A stretch of DNA of 64,000 nt, from contig JAJFKU010000056.1 of the NCBI GenBank assembly GCA_021773035.1, forward strand, positions 124,001 through 188,000, read 5' to 3'. Of the stretch, positions 26,986-35,559 are shown piece after piece. The notes under the pieces were generated by a model. That model worked only from the letters and a program-made list of their open reading frames with translations. It made no database searches and was not told where the DNA came from. The DNA comes from Woeseiaceae bacterium (GTDB lineage Bacteria > Pseudomonadota > Gammaproteobacteria > Steroidobacterales > Woeseiaceae). Numbering within the stretch: the stretch's first letter is position 1; the number at the start of each line of letters is the position of its first letter. A program made the translations under genes and the position numbers.

Positions 26986-27353
26986 ACGGATTTCACCAGG
27001 AACGGCGGAACCCGGACTTCTTCGCCTTCGCTCAGCGCCAGGCTCACCTGGACATCGTCCTGCTGGCGGGCGATTTCACGAAACAGGGTAACGACCAGCG
27101 CCGCACAGTCGCTCGCTTCGGTAAACGACATTTTACGGACCGAGGCGCACACCGGCCCTTCGCCGGTGAGTGGCGTCACGCTATACATCTGCTGACGCAG
27201 ATCGGCGAAAGACTGTTTTAGGGAAATCGGCAATTCGTCTTCGTTGATGCCGGCGAGGTTGTCCTCATAGGCCTTCATAAGTCGTTGTTTTATATGACCA
27301 TGGCCGGCCAGCACCGTGAGTGCGGCGTGAAAGCGATCGACGTGATTCGTCAT
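26982..27353 (-). CDS. Conserved-looking hypothetical protein
   Basis: A 123-residue cytoplasmic protein. Start ATG 27353 is chosen because GGAG lies six bases upstream. The first half is helical (HFHAALTVL-like, HIKQRLMKAYEDNLAGI, SLKQSFADLRQQM), followed by a central strand (GEGPVCASVRKM) and an acidic C-terminus. I recognise no motif and assign no function. It has good codon usage and lies convergent to the SRPBCC/GyrI gene. The 200 bp upstream (27354-27557) shows no other gene or clear signal. Confidence 0.65.
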   Translation of the reverse strand: MTNHVDRFHAALTVLAGHGHIKQRLMKAYEDNLAGINEDELPISLKQSFADLRQQMYSVTPLTGEGPVCASVRKMSFTEASDCAALVVTLFREIARQQDDVQVSLALSEGEEVRVPPFLVKSV

Positions 27354-27557
27354 TGTCACTCCAGCGTTTCATTGTTGTTGTGCCGCTCATACCCTCTCGG
27401 CGGCTTGTACGCTTTTTATTATTGGAGTCGACCACCTCCTGTAGTCCCGGCTCCCTGCAGAGCCTGTAATCCGTCTACTACTCCCTATCTTTCAAAACCT
27501 TGCGCCCGGTTTTTATAGCAGAGATTGCAAAGCCTTAGCAAGCAAAAACTCGAATGT

Positions 27558-30500
27558 TCACTTACTGATCTCGATCCTCCATTTCTCATCGCCGAGCTCA
27601 CGCTCCTGAGAATGAAGCGCGGCGGACTGGCCGACTTCCCAGATCGTCGCCAGCGTCTCGGCCATGATGTAGTCCCGGTGCTCTGCCAGGGCCGATTCGA
27701 CCGCAGCGGAGCCCGAAATTCCCAGTGTGATCCGATCAGAGACCTCCAGCCCCGCCTGCTTGCGGGCATCCTGAACCGAGCGCACCAGCTCCCTGGCGAA
27801 ACCTTCGTTGATGAGCTTCTCGTCGAGTGCCGTATCCAGCGCCGCGAGATAACCCGCGTCCTCCGCGCAGGAATAACCCTCGGCCGAACTCGTTTCAATG
27901 AGTACATCCTCGCTATCGAGAGCGACGGTCTGCTCGCCGACGACGATATCGAAGCTGTCACCGCGGGCGACGGCAGCGGCGATTGCCGCAGCGTCGGCAT
28001 CTTCGAGCGCCTTGCGAATCACCGGGATCAGCTTGCCGTATTGCTTGCCGATGCGCGGCAGATTGGGCTTGATACGATAGCTAACGAGACCGGCATCACG
28101 GGCGATAAACTCAATCGCCTTGACGTTGAGTTCCTCGAGAATCTGCTCCTGGTGGCTCTCCAGGGCCATGGCCGCCGCATCGCTGGGCGCACGAATCAGC
28201 AAGCGCGAAAGCGGCTGCCGCGTACGCACGCCGGACTGGCCGCGGGCAGCGCGCGCAAGCCCAACAACTTTTTGCACCACATCGATATCGAACAGCAGAT
28301 CGTCGTTCTGCCAGCTCGGATCGGCCTCGGGCCAGGCCGCCATATGCACCGACTCGGGCGCGTCGGTGTGCACGGTTCTAACCAGGTTCTGGTAAACGTT
28401 CTCCGCCAGGAACGGTACGAATGGCGCCATCAGCTTGTGTGCCGCATTCAGACACTCGTACAAGGTCAGATAGGCCGCCTGCGTATCCTCGGCATCGGTC
28501 GACTTCCAGAAGCGACGGCGATTGCGGCGTACATACCAGTTGCTCAACTGATCGACGAAAGACTCAAGACTCTCACCGGCTGTCTTCGCATCGAAGTTGT
28601 CCAGTGACTCCGTCACCGTCGTAACGGTCTTGTGCAGCAATGCCAACGCCCAGCGATCGATTTCCGGCCGCGCTTCGGCAGCTATCGGGCGGTTCAGGTC
28701 GACATTATCGAGGCGCGCATAAAGGACGAAAAATCCGTAGGTGTTCCAAAACGTATTGATGAAGGAGCTGGCAACATCCGCAACGATCTCGACGGAAACA
28801 CGCTTGGGAACGTCGGGCGACAGCCGCGCCAGGAAATACCAGCGCAGTGCATCTGCGCCGACGGTATCGAAAACGTCGTAGGGATTAATGATGTTGCCAA
28901 CCGACTTCGACATCTTCTTGCCGTCTTTGTCGACAATCAGGTTCAGGCAAATGCAATTCTTGTAGGCAACGCTGTCCGATACCAGAGTCGAAATCGCGTG
29001 CAGCGTGTAAAACCATCCGCGCGTCTGATCGATCGCTTCGCAGATGTAGTCGGCAGGGAAATGCTTCTCGAAGCTGTCTTCGTTCTCGAACGGATAATGC
29101 CACTGCGCGTAGGACATGGCGCCCGAATCGAACCAGCAGTCGATCACTTCCGGCACCCGTTGCCAGGTCTTGCCGTCCTTCTCGAAGGTAATCTCGTCAA
29201 CGGCCGGCCTGTGCAGGTCGAGGTCGCTCAGCCCGCGACCGGTCAGCGCTTCGAGCTCGCCCACCGACCCGATGCAATGATACTCACCTTCGCCGTCTGT
29301 CCAGACGGGCAACGGAGTTCCCCAGAAGCGTTCGCGCGACAGCGCCCAATCGATATTATTTTCTAGCCAGTTGCCGAAACGACCATCCTTGATGTGTTCA
29401 GGGACCCAGTTGATGGTCTGATTCAGTTCGGTCATTCGTTCGCGAAACCTCGAGGTACGGATATACCAGGCGTTCTTCGCGTAATACAGAATTGGATCAC
29501 CGGTGCGCCAACCGAACGGATAGTTGTGCAGATAACGCTCGGAGCGAAACATCATGCCGCGCTCCTTGAGCAAGCGGATGAGCGGCTTGTCGGCGTCCTT
29601 GAAAAACAGGCCTTTCACCGGCTCGACATCGTCGATGAAATGTCCGTCGAGTCCGACACCGTGCACGACGGGCAGATCGTTGGCCTGACCCAGCGCCAGA
29701 TCGTCGACACCGTAAGCCGGCGCGGTATGCACGATACCCGTACCATCTTCGGTACTGACAAAGTCGGCCGCAAGAACCTGAAACGCGTTTGGCGCATCGA
29801 CTGCGATATAGCTAAACAACTGCTCGTAGCGGCGGCCAACGAGCGCTTCGCCTTTCACTGTCTTTGTCACGGTGTGTTCGATATCGCGAAACACGGCTTC
29901 GCGCAGCGCCTCGGCGACAATCAGCGTCTGCCCTTCGGATTCGCAGTAGCTGTAGTCGATATCGCTGCCGACGGCCAGCGCCAGGTTTGACGGCAGCGTC
30001 CACGGCGTCGTTGTCCAGACGAGCAAGTAGGTATCGTTCTCATCCTGCATTTTGAAGCGCACGGTGATCGACGGGTCTTCGACTTCCTTGTAGCCAAGCG
30101 CCAGTTCATGCGACGACAGCGTGGCGCCGATTCGTGGGTCGTAAGGAACCACCTTGTAGCCGCGGTAAATCAGATCCTTGTCCCAGATTTTCTGCAGCAG
30201 GTTCCAGACCGATTCGATATAGCCGTTGTTCAGCGTGTAATAGGCTTCGTCCAGGTTGACCCAGAAACCCATGCGCTCCGTCATTTTCTCCCAGTCGCCG
30301 ATATAGCGCATGACTGAATCGCGGCAACGTTTCGTGAACTCGGCGACGCCGACTTTCTCTTCGATTTCCTTCTTGTCGAAGATGCCGAGTTCTTTTTCGA
30401 CTTCGTGTTCAACGGGCAGGCCGTGCGTGTCCCAGCCGGCCTTGCGCGGCACGTGATAGCCCTGCATGGTTTTGTAGCGCGGGAAGATATCCTTGAAGCT

Positions 30501-30689
30501 GCGCGCCAGCACGTGGTGGATTCCCGGTTTACCGTTTGCCGTCGGCGGCCCCTCATTGAAACTGAACTGCGGCTGCCCCTCGGTTTGATCCAGCGTCTTC
30601 TGGAAAACGTCGTGATCACGCCAGAACTCCAGCACCTCGGTTTCGAGTGCCGGCCCATCGTATCGACCCTGAACTTCTTTAAATGACAA
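27558..30689 (-). CDS. ileS: Isoleucyl-tRNA synthetase, type 2 (eukaryote-like), with altered GIHH signature
   Basis: A 1043-residue class I synthetase that charges tRNA-Ile with isoleucine. KKMSKSVGN gives the KMSKS loop near residue 595, with a CP1 editing domain between (TTTPWTLPSNLALAV, GTGIVHTAPAYG) and a long type-2 C-terminal region. The signature normally written HxGH reads G56-I-H-H59 within NGKPGIHHV; positions one and three are exchanged. Sequence style (EGPPTANGKPG, RRNRRRFWKS) matches IleRS2, the group linked to mupirocin resistance, rather than the usual gammaproteobacterial IleRS1 of the ribF-ileS-lspA locus. The gene stands alone behind a T-box leader, suggesting transfer from a Gram-positive-like source. 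Confidence 0.95.
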   Translation of the reverse strand: MSFKEVQGRYDGPALETEVLEFWRDHDVFQKTLDQTEGQPQFSFNEGPPTANGKPGIHHVLARSFKDIFPRYKTMQGYHVPRKAGWDTHGLPVEHEVEKELGIFDKKEIEEKVGVAEFTKRCRDSVMRYIGDWEKMTERMGFWVNLDEAYYTLNNGYIESVWNLLQKIWDKDLIYRGYKVVPYDPRIGATLSSHELALGYKEVEDPSITVRFKMQDENDTYLLVWTTTPWTLPSNLALAVGSDIDYSYCESEGQTLIVAEALREAVFRDIEHTVTKTVKGEALVGRRYEQLFSYIAVDAPNAFQVLAADFVSTEDGTGIVHTAPAYGVDDLALGQANDLPVVHGVGLDGHFIDDVEPVKGLFFKDADKPLIRLLKERGMMFRSERYLHNYPFGWRTGDPILYYAKNAWYIRTSRFRERMTELNQTINWVPEHIKDGRFGNWLENNIDWALSRERFWGTPLPVWTDGEGEYHCIGSVGELEALTGRGLSDLDLHRPAVDEITFEKDGKTWQRVPEVIDCWFDSGAMSYAQWHYPFENEDSFEKHFPADYICEAIDQTRGWFYTLHAISTLVSDSVAYKNCICLNLIVDKDGKKMSKSVGNIINPYDVFDTVGADALRWYFLARLSPDVPKRVSVEIVADVASSFINTFWNTYGFFVLYARLDNVDLNRPIAAEARPEIDRWALALLHKTVTTVTESLDNFDAKTAGESLESFVDQLSNWYVRRNRRRFWKSTDAEDTQAAYLTLYECLNAAHKLMAPFVPFLAENVYQNLVRTVHTDAPESVHMAAWPEADPSWQNDDLLFDIDVVQKVVGLARAARGQSGVRTRQPLSRLLIRAPSDAAAMALESHQEQILEELNVKAIEFIARDAGLVSYRIKPNLPRIGKQYGKLIPVIRKALEDADAAAIAAAVARGDSFDIVVGEQTVALDSEDVLIETSSAEGYSCAEDAGYLAALDTALDEKLINEGFARELVRSVQDARKQAGLEVSDRITLGISGSAAVESALAEHRDYIMAETLATIWEVGQSAALHSQERELGDEKWRIEISK

Positions 30690-30975
30690 AACTTACAACT
30701 CCAAAAACAACAACGCCCCGGGCGCATCCTGTGCACCCGGGGCGAAAATTCTTCGCGGTACCACCCGGTTTCGCAGCCACGAGGGCCGCCTCAGAGACCG
30801 TCTTTACGATCCGTCGCCCGTATCGTGAGCCAGTCGGCCGATCCTACTCAGCGAAAGCTTTTCAGGCGGCAACTCCGGGGTGATATTCGGCGGTGTCAGG
30901 CCCGGGGCTCACACCTTCCCCCGGTCGCTTATGCCTGATCGGGCCACCTACTCGTCCCCATCAACGTCTTGCCCC
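30690..30975 (-). promoter_or_regulatory. T-box riboswitch (isoleucine, ATC specifier) of ileS
   Basis: Read on the minus strand, the ileS leader shows stem I with a lower GGGG/CCCC helix. A specifier loop has AGTA (30952-30949) opposite GAATATCACC, with codon ATC at 30884-30882, then TCAGGC/GCCTGA and a distal CCGGGG/CCCCGG hairpin with a GGTGTGAG loop. Downstream is the T-box GGGTGGTACCGCG (30766-30754), whose TGGT can pair with ACCA of tRNA-Ile, then a terminator. Uncharged tRNA-Ile should stabilise the antiterminator and switch ileS on. Confidence 0.92.
30703..30744 (-). terminator. T-box regulated intrinsic terminator before ileS
   Basis: On the minus strand CGCCCCGGG pairs with CCCGGGGCG around a short upper stem and loop and is followed by TTGTTGTTTTT. 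It starts ten bases after the T-box sequence, the usual arrangement for the competing terminator. Confidence 0.85.
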
Positions 30976-30977
30976 GG

Positions 30978-31006
30978 AAATTAGCGCTCAAATGCCTAAA
31001 ACACAA
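30978..31006 (-). promoter_or_regulatory. Candidate sigma-70 promoter of the ileS leader
   Basis: TTGTGT (31006-31001) and TAATTT (30983-30978) are separated by 17 bases. Transcription would begin near 30971, just before stem I. Match to consensus is moderate. Confidence 0.4.
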
Positions 31007-31063
31007 GCACTTATCAATGAAAAAGGTCGGCGGTGACCGAATCGGGCTGCCCACGGCGGTTTT

Positions 31064-33025
31064 TTACAGACATTTGTCGAGGAAGTTTTCGATCTCCACC
31101 AGATAGCGCAGCCGGTTTTTGTAGAGACTCAGATGGTGATCGCCATCTTCGAATTCGATGAACTCAACACTCTTGCCCTTGCGTCGAAGCTGCCGCGCCA
31201 TCTTTTCCGACTGCCCGATCTCGACAACCGTATCCTGATCCCCGTGTATGAGCAGTATCGGAATCCTGATCTCGTCAGCCCTTCTCGCGGGCGAGTTTTC
31301 GACCAGCATTCCGCGGTCCCGCCAGAGCCTGCCGATAAAGCGCGTCGAATAGGCGCCCGCGATAAACTTCTGTTGCCAGCTGATCAGGTCCGGAAGGTCC
31401 GCAACGCCGGCGAAACTGATTGCGCAGCGGTACAGATCCGGTGTTTTCACTGCTCCCATCAGCGCGGCGTAGCCACCATAGGAGCCGCCGAGTATCGCGA
31501 TTCGCTCACGTGCAGCGTAGCCGTTGTCGATCAACCAAAGCACACCGTCGGTGATGTCGTCCTGCATCGCCTGACCCCACTCTTTACTGCCGGCCTCTTT
31601 GAACGCCTGTCCGTACCCCGTTGAACCACGGAAATTCATCTGCAGAACGCCGTATCCCCGGGATGTCAGAAACTGAACCGTAAAATCAAAGCGAAGAAAA
31701 TCCTGCGCCCCCGGGCCACCGTGTGGATAAATGACGAACGGTAACTCCCTCGCATCTTCAAGAGACTCAATACCGGGTGGCAAACTTATGAAAGCCGGGA
31801 TTTCCAGGCCGTCTCGCGCGACGTAGCCGGTCGATACCGTTTTCCCCAGCGGCACACCGTCGAGTTCCGGATACTGACTAGGCAATGTCATCGCGTGATC
31901 GGACTCGCTGTTGTAGATGAGGAACTGCCCGGCATCGTTATCACCGCGAATCCGAACGACAGCGTGTTTACCATCGCTCGATACTGACGACCTACTCAGT
32001 CTCTTTGTATCAAACGTCTTCTTGAGCCGATCGATGTCATCGCTGATCGGCTGCCTCGAAAACACCTTGGTCGCCAATTCCTCATCGACGAAGTTGACGC
32101 TTAACAGCTGCGATGTTCTTTCGTCGATTCTTACCGAGCGAATATCGACGTCGGAGTGCTTGAATATCAACGGGCCGAATGTATCTGTCGTAATATCGAA
32201 GGTGTACAGACCGGACGGGTCGCCCTCATGGTTTGAAACGACGAACAGCTGATTTGCTTCGGCGGTGAACCCTTCTATGTCGAATACCAGGCCGGCCTTG
32301 TTAACCCGGTGAGAAAAATCTCGCCATTTCCTTTCACCAGCCTCCCGCATCACGAGCCGGGCTTCATCCCCGCCTCTTACGCCCCAGCCGTAACGTATGT
32401 TGCCACCCGCGTCGGCACCCCAGTTCAACACGCCTCTGCGTCCGCGTTGCACGCGTTTCGGTCCACCCTTGCCGCTGACATTCACTTTGTAAACGTTGGG
32501 TGTCGCAGGGTCTGTTCGCGAATACTGTACGAGAATGTGATCCGGATCATCCGGCAGGAACGAGACGATCCGGTCCTGAATCTGGACCGGAAGCTCATCC
32601 CTGCTGTTCCGGATCAGCGCCGTCAGGGCACCGCTCTTCGTGTCGAGTGAAAACAAGCGCCGCTCGGCTGTTTGCACAACGCCGACGTACCCGGCCGTTC
32701 GCTGCGCTGAATAAGCAAGACTTAGCAGCAACGTATCTTCGGAAACCCAGCGAAACCAGTCCACCGAGAGATTCTCGTTCTCGCGAAAACCGTGGACTTT
32801 GCTCAGTTCGGAATCGGACAGCCCAAAAGCGGCGATCTCGTAGTGGTCGCTAACATTGACCCGGGCAGCCAGGAACCGGCCGCCCGGCGAAATCTCCAGG
32901 TCTGAGAAGGTCGGCAGGCGCGCGAAAGCTTCCACCGGTGTTATTGAGCTCTCGTCCGCCGTCGCCGGGGTGCCCGCCAGCACCAGCCCCAGCACAGAGG
33001 CCACTCGTAACCGTGTCGTATTTAT
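31064..33025 (-). CDS. S9-family prolyl oligopeptidase/acylaminoacyl-peptidase, probable ATA start
   Basis: A secreted serine peptidase: propeller half, then a hydrolase domain with GGSYGGYAA (nucleophile Ser), HGDQDTVV (Asp) and DGDHHLS (His), a complete triad. The frame extends upstream to 33061, but that part lies inside the DksA-like gene. At 33025 an ATA codon sits seven bases after a strong AGGAGG and overlaps the upstream stop as ATAA; starting there gives a typical signal peptide (NTTRLRVASVLGLVLAG, cut near ATA-DES) and 653 residues. It probably degrades peptides in the periplasm. It is the last gene of a five-gene operon. Confidence 0.85.
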   Translation of the reverse strand: MNTTRLRVASVLGLVLAGTPATADESSITPVEAFARLPTFSDLEISPGGRFLAARVNVSDHYEIAAFGLSDSELSKVHGFRENENLSVDWFRWVSEDTLLLSLAYSAQRTAGYVGVVQTAERRLFSLDTKSGALTALIRNSRDELPVQIQDRIVSFLPDDPDHILVQYSRTDPATPNVYKVNVSGKGGPKRVQRGRRGVLNWGADAGGNIRYGWGVRGGDEARLVMREAGERKWRDFSHRVNKAGLVFDIEGFTAEANQLFVVSNHEGDPSGLYTFDITTDTFGPLIFKHSDVDIRSVRIDERTSQLLSVNFVDEELATKVFSRQPISDDIDRLKKTFDTKRLSRSSVSSDGKHAVVRIRGDNDAGQFLIYNSESDHAMTLPSQYPELDGVPLGKTVSTGYVARDGLEIPAFISLPPGIESLEDARELPFVIYPHGGPGAQDFLRFDFTVQFLTSRGYGVLQMNFRGSTGYGQAFKEAGSKEWGQAMQDDITDGVLWLIDNGYAARERIAILGGSYGGYAALMGAVKTPDLYRCAISFAGVADLPDLISWQQKFIAGAYSTRFIGRLWRDRGMLVENSPARRADEIRIPILLIHGDQDTVVEIGQSEKMARQLRRKGKSVEFIEFEDGDHHLSLYKNRLRYLVEIENFLDKCL

Positions 33026-33363
33026 CGTAACGCCTCCTCTTTGCCCGCGCACGAGACGCAATAAACAACCGTGGGATCGAACTCCAGCCGCTGCGGATTG
33101 ATGGCCTCTTCGCAGGTAGCGCAGAAACCGTAGTCTCCGTCGTCTATACGCTGCAGGGCAGAACTTATCCTGATCAGGGTCTCCTCGCGGCGCTGGCCCG
33201 AGGCCTGCGCCATGGCCTGTGCCTGCATCGCGTCCATTCTGGACAGGCGGCCGACCTTGGACTGATCCAGCTCAACGACCGCCGCCGATTCGGCCCCGAT
33301 CGCGGCAATACTCAGCAGCTCTTCACGCAAGGCCAATAAGCTCTGACGCCACCTCTCGTTCAC
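33022..33363 (-). CDS. DksA/TraR C4-type zinc finger protein
   Basis: GTG 33363 overlaps the MAPEG stop as GTGA, giving 113 residues. The C4 zinc finger FCATCEEAINPQRLEFDP...YCVSC is intact at the C-terminus, after a coiled-coil-like helical part (LDQSKVGRLSRMDAMQAQAMAQA). This SRMDAMQ coiled-coil tip is typical of short TraR/DksA-like proteins that insert in the RNA polymerase secondary channel and alter promoter response. Specific role unknown. Its 3' end carries the AGGAGG used by the next gene. Confidence 0.87.
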   Translation of the reverse strand: MNERWRQSLLALREELLSIAAIGAESAAVVELDQSKVGRLSRMDAMQAQAMAQASGQRREETLIRISSALQRIDDGDYGFCATCEEAINPQRLEFDPTVVYCVSCAGKEEALR

Positions 33364-33782
33364 CGCTGTGTTGCCACAGCGACGACCAGCAATGTCCACA
33401 TTGCAAGCAGGACCACCCAGCTCACCATGTAAACTCGCATTCTGGGCAACAACTTGTTACTGCCTGTGTGAACCAGCGCATGGGCCGCCCGCAGCGCTAC
33501 GTAGGACCAGGCCAGCACGACGATTGCCAGCCCGCTTTCGCCGATCAGCATCGCAACGATACAGGCAGCATAAAACAGGGTCGGCGCTTCGAACATGTTC
33601 ACAAAGTGTCGGGAAAACTGTGCGACGTCCCGCGGTTCAGTACCTTCCTGATAGGTTTTGTAGTAGCCCGCATCCGCCTCTCCGGCGCGCACAGCCCGCA
33701 CCCGGCGGCGAAACGTTGCGAACAGGACCATCGAGGTCATCAGCACCATTGCTGCCATCGGGTACACGAGTAAGTAGTTCAT
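33360..33782 (-). CDS. MAPEG-family membrane protein
   Basis: A 140-residue protein with four transmembrane helices. MAPEG marks are the YYKTYQEGTEPRDVAQFSRHFVNMFEAPTLFY loop-helix (N-x-F-E-x-P) and RAAHALVHTGSNKLLPRM. The family includes microsomal glutathione transferases and leukotriene synthases; bacterial members of this short type are uncharacterised. It lies seven bases after yjdM and overlaps the DksA-like gene (GTGA). Confidence 0.86.
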   Translation of the reverse strand: MNYLLVYPMAAMVLMTSMVLFATFRRRVRAVRAGEADAGYYKTYQEGTEPRDVAQFSRHFVNMFEAPTLFYAACIVAMLIGESGLAIVVLAWSYVALRAAHALVHTGSNKLLPRMRVYMVSWVVLLAMWTLLVVAVATQR

Positions 33783-33789
33783 AGTGCCG

Positions 33790-34131
33790 TCATGCCTTTT
33801 TGACGAATTCTGACTTGAGCTTCATCGCCCCTATTCCGGGGATTTTGCAATCGATATCGTGGTCGCCGTCTACAAGCCGGATGTTCTTTACTTTGGTGCC
33901 GAGCTTGACGACAGACGACGAACCCTTGACCTTAAGGTCCTTGATGACCGATACCGTATCGCCATCGGACAGCTCATTCCCATTGGCATCGCTGACCTTC
34001 TTTTCTTCGTCAGCGCTGTCCGCGGCGTCCTCCGACCACTCATGCGCGCACTCCGGACAGACGAACACAGTGCCGTCGATATAGGTGTACTCGGATTTAC
34101 ATTGCGGACAGCTCGGCAGACTCTGGCTCAT
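33790..34131 (-). CDS. yjdM: Zinc-ribbon protein YjdM (PhnA family)
   Basis: A 113-residue protein with an N-terminal zinc ribbon ([10 protein letters not shown]...VCPECAHEW) and the C-terminal PhnA/YjdM domain ([27 protein letters not shown]...[16 protein letters not shown]), the family's invariant core. The name PhnA is historic; no phosphonate enzyme activity is implied by this sequence. The ATG overlaps the acyltransferase stop (ATGA). Confidence 0.92.
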   Translation of the reverse strand: MSQSLPSCPQCKSEYTYIDGTVFVCPECAHEWSEDAADSADEEKKVSDANGNELSDGDTVSVIKDLKVKGSSSVVKLGTKVKNIRLVDGDHDIDCKIPGIGAMKLKSEFVKKA

Positions 34132-35507
34132 TCATCGGATTGTACAACGCCGGTCGTGGAGAAATCCTGATTGGAGAAAATTCTGGGCGTATCCGTATCG
34201 GCATAGCGATCGGCCAGCAGGCGAACCGTCTCAACCAGTCGCAAACGTGTGTTCTGCAGGTCTTCGATCTCAGCGCGCAGGCGGGTGCGCCTGAGTATCG
34301 ACACCATGGAGGCAAGAAGCGTGGCCTGAGCCTCAATGACCCAGACGGACGCAGAGAAACTTATCGCCAGAGCAGCTACGGCGGCGATCGCCCAAAGCGC
34401 CCCAAAATAGCTACCGATCAGAAACGCCGCGGCGATGTAGAGCAGTGGCAGAATAATCATTGATGCGAAGACTTTGAGCGTCGCGACATCATCCATTTCA
34501 TAGCTGAATTTCTCTCCGGCAACGGCGGCAATCCAACCAACGGGTAAATGCAACAGCACACCGGGAATCGCTATCGGCAGCAACAACATCATCAGTATCG
34601 ACCGGCCTATCAGGCGTCGAAACGCCTTTGCGATCGATACTTTCTTTCGCAGCTGATAATCCTTGAGACCCAGAACCTCCAGTCGTGACTGGTAGTCATC
34701 GAGCTGTTCACGAAATGCTCGCATCTCCGGCTCATCGCCGACGCGAAGCCAGGTTTCCACGAAGCGCCTGTTTAACTCGACATAAACACCCGGCGAGAGA
34801 TTTGCCGTTGCCGGTTTATACAAGCGTCGCGCCGCTTGAATAAAGCGCAGGGTACTCCAGTCCGGGGCGTTCAACGTCACGGCTTTCAACGAGTCAGCCA
34901 GATAGTCGGTTAAACTTTGCACAGCACCTCGCTCGTCTGCCTTGAATCTGGCGAGCCATTCGTCGCCGATGACGATTGGTTCGCCGAACTCGATCAGTAC
35001 CTGGCTGCGAAAGCGATCACGGTGCATGTAGTTAAGACCGCATGGAATGATAGTCACCGTCACCTTGCCCCTGGCGGCGACCGCCAGTGCGATCCGGGCT
35101 GTACCCGTTTTGAGTTTTGCCAGCTGTGATTCAGTGTGGCTGACGCCTTCGGGAAACACGCCCATGCAGTTGCCGGCCTCGATGACCTCGAACAGTTTGT
35201 CGAACGCTTTTGAGTTGTCGACATCTCCGTCGTGCTCTTCCCGCCGGTAGACCGGCACGGCACCGGACGCGTCCAGCAGACGCCCGAGAACGCGGTACTT
35301 CCAGAGCTTTGCGTTTACCATGAAATGCAGTGGCCAGCGCCCGCAGCGGGCAGCCAGTAGCCAACCATCCATCAGCGCGTTGGGATGGTTGCCCGCGAAA
35401 ATCACAGGACCTTCGGCCGGAATGTTTTCGTCACCAACCACATCTATGCGCCGAAAGAAGGTATTTGTGATGACGTGCATCAGCGAGATGAAAAAGCGTT
35501 GAACCAT
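34128..35507 (-). CDS. PlsC-type glycerophosphate/lysophosphatidate acyltransferase (Gat1-like)
   Basis: A 459-residue membrane protein. The acyltransferase signature reads NHPNALMD, with five residues between His and Asp, as in the yeast Gat1/Gat2-like branch rather than the usual H-x4-[24 protein letters not shown] supplies the second motif (E-G) and IIPCGLNY the fourth. Two or three transmembrane helices follow in the C-terminal half ([36 protein letters not shown]). It likely makes phosphatidate or its precursor in the inner membrane. First gene of the operon running to the S9 peptidase. Confidence 0.86.
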   Translation of the reverse strand: MVQRFFISLMHVITNTFFRRIDVVGDENIPAEGPVIFAGNHPNALMDGWLLAARCGRWPLHFMVNAKLWKYRVLGRLLDASGAVPVYRREEHDGDVDNSKAFDKLFEVIEAGNCMGVFPEGVSHTESQLAKLKTGTARIALAVAARGKVTVTIIPCGLNYMHRDRFRSQVLIEFGEPIVIGDEWLARFKADERGAVQSLTDYLADSLKAVTLNAPDWSTLRFIQAARRLYKPATANLSPGVYVELNRRFVETWLRVGDEPEMRAFREQLDDYQSRLEVLGLKDYQLRKKVSIAKAFRRLIGRSILMMLLLPIAIPGVLLHLPVGWIAAVAGEKFSYEMDDVATLKVFASMIILPLLYIAAAFLIGSYFGALWAIAAVAALAISFSASVWVIEAQATLLASMVSILRRTRLRAEIEDLQNTRLRLVETVRLLADRYADTDTPRIFSNQDFSTTGVVQSDE

Positions 35508-35559
35508 CGCCGTACTCCGCTTCTGTGTCGGTTGCTACCACTTTGCGATCACGAGCCGT

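Noticed and set aside
30683..30883. 66-residue plus-strand frame
   Set aside because: Lies in the T-box leader, whose conserved RNA elements explain the sequence.
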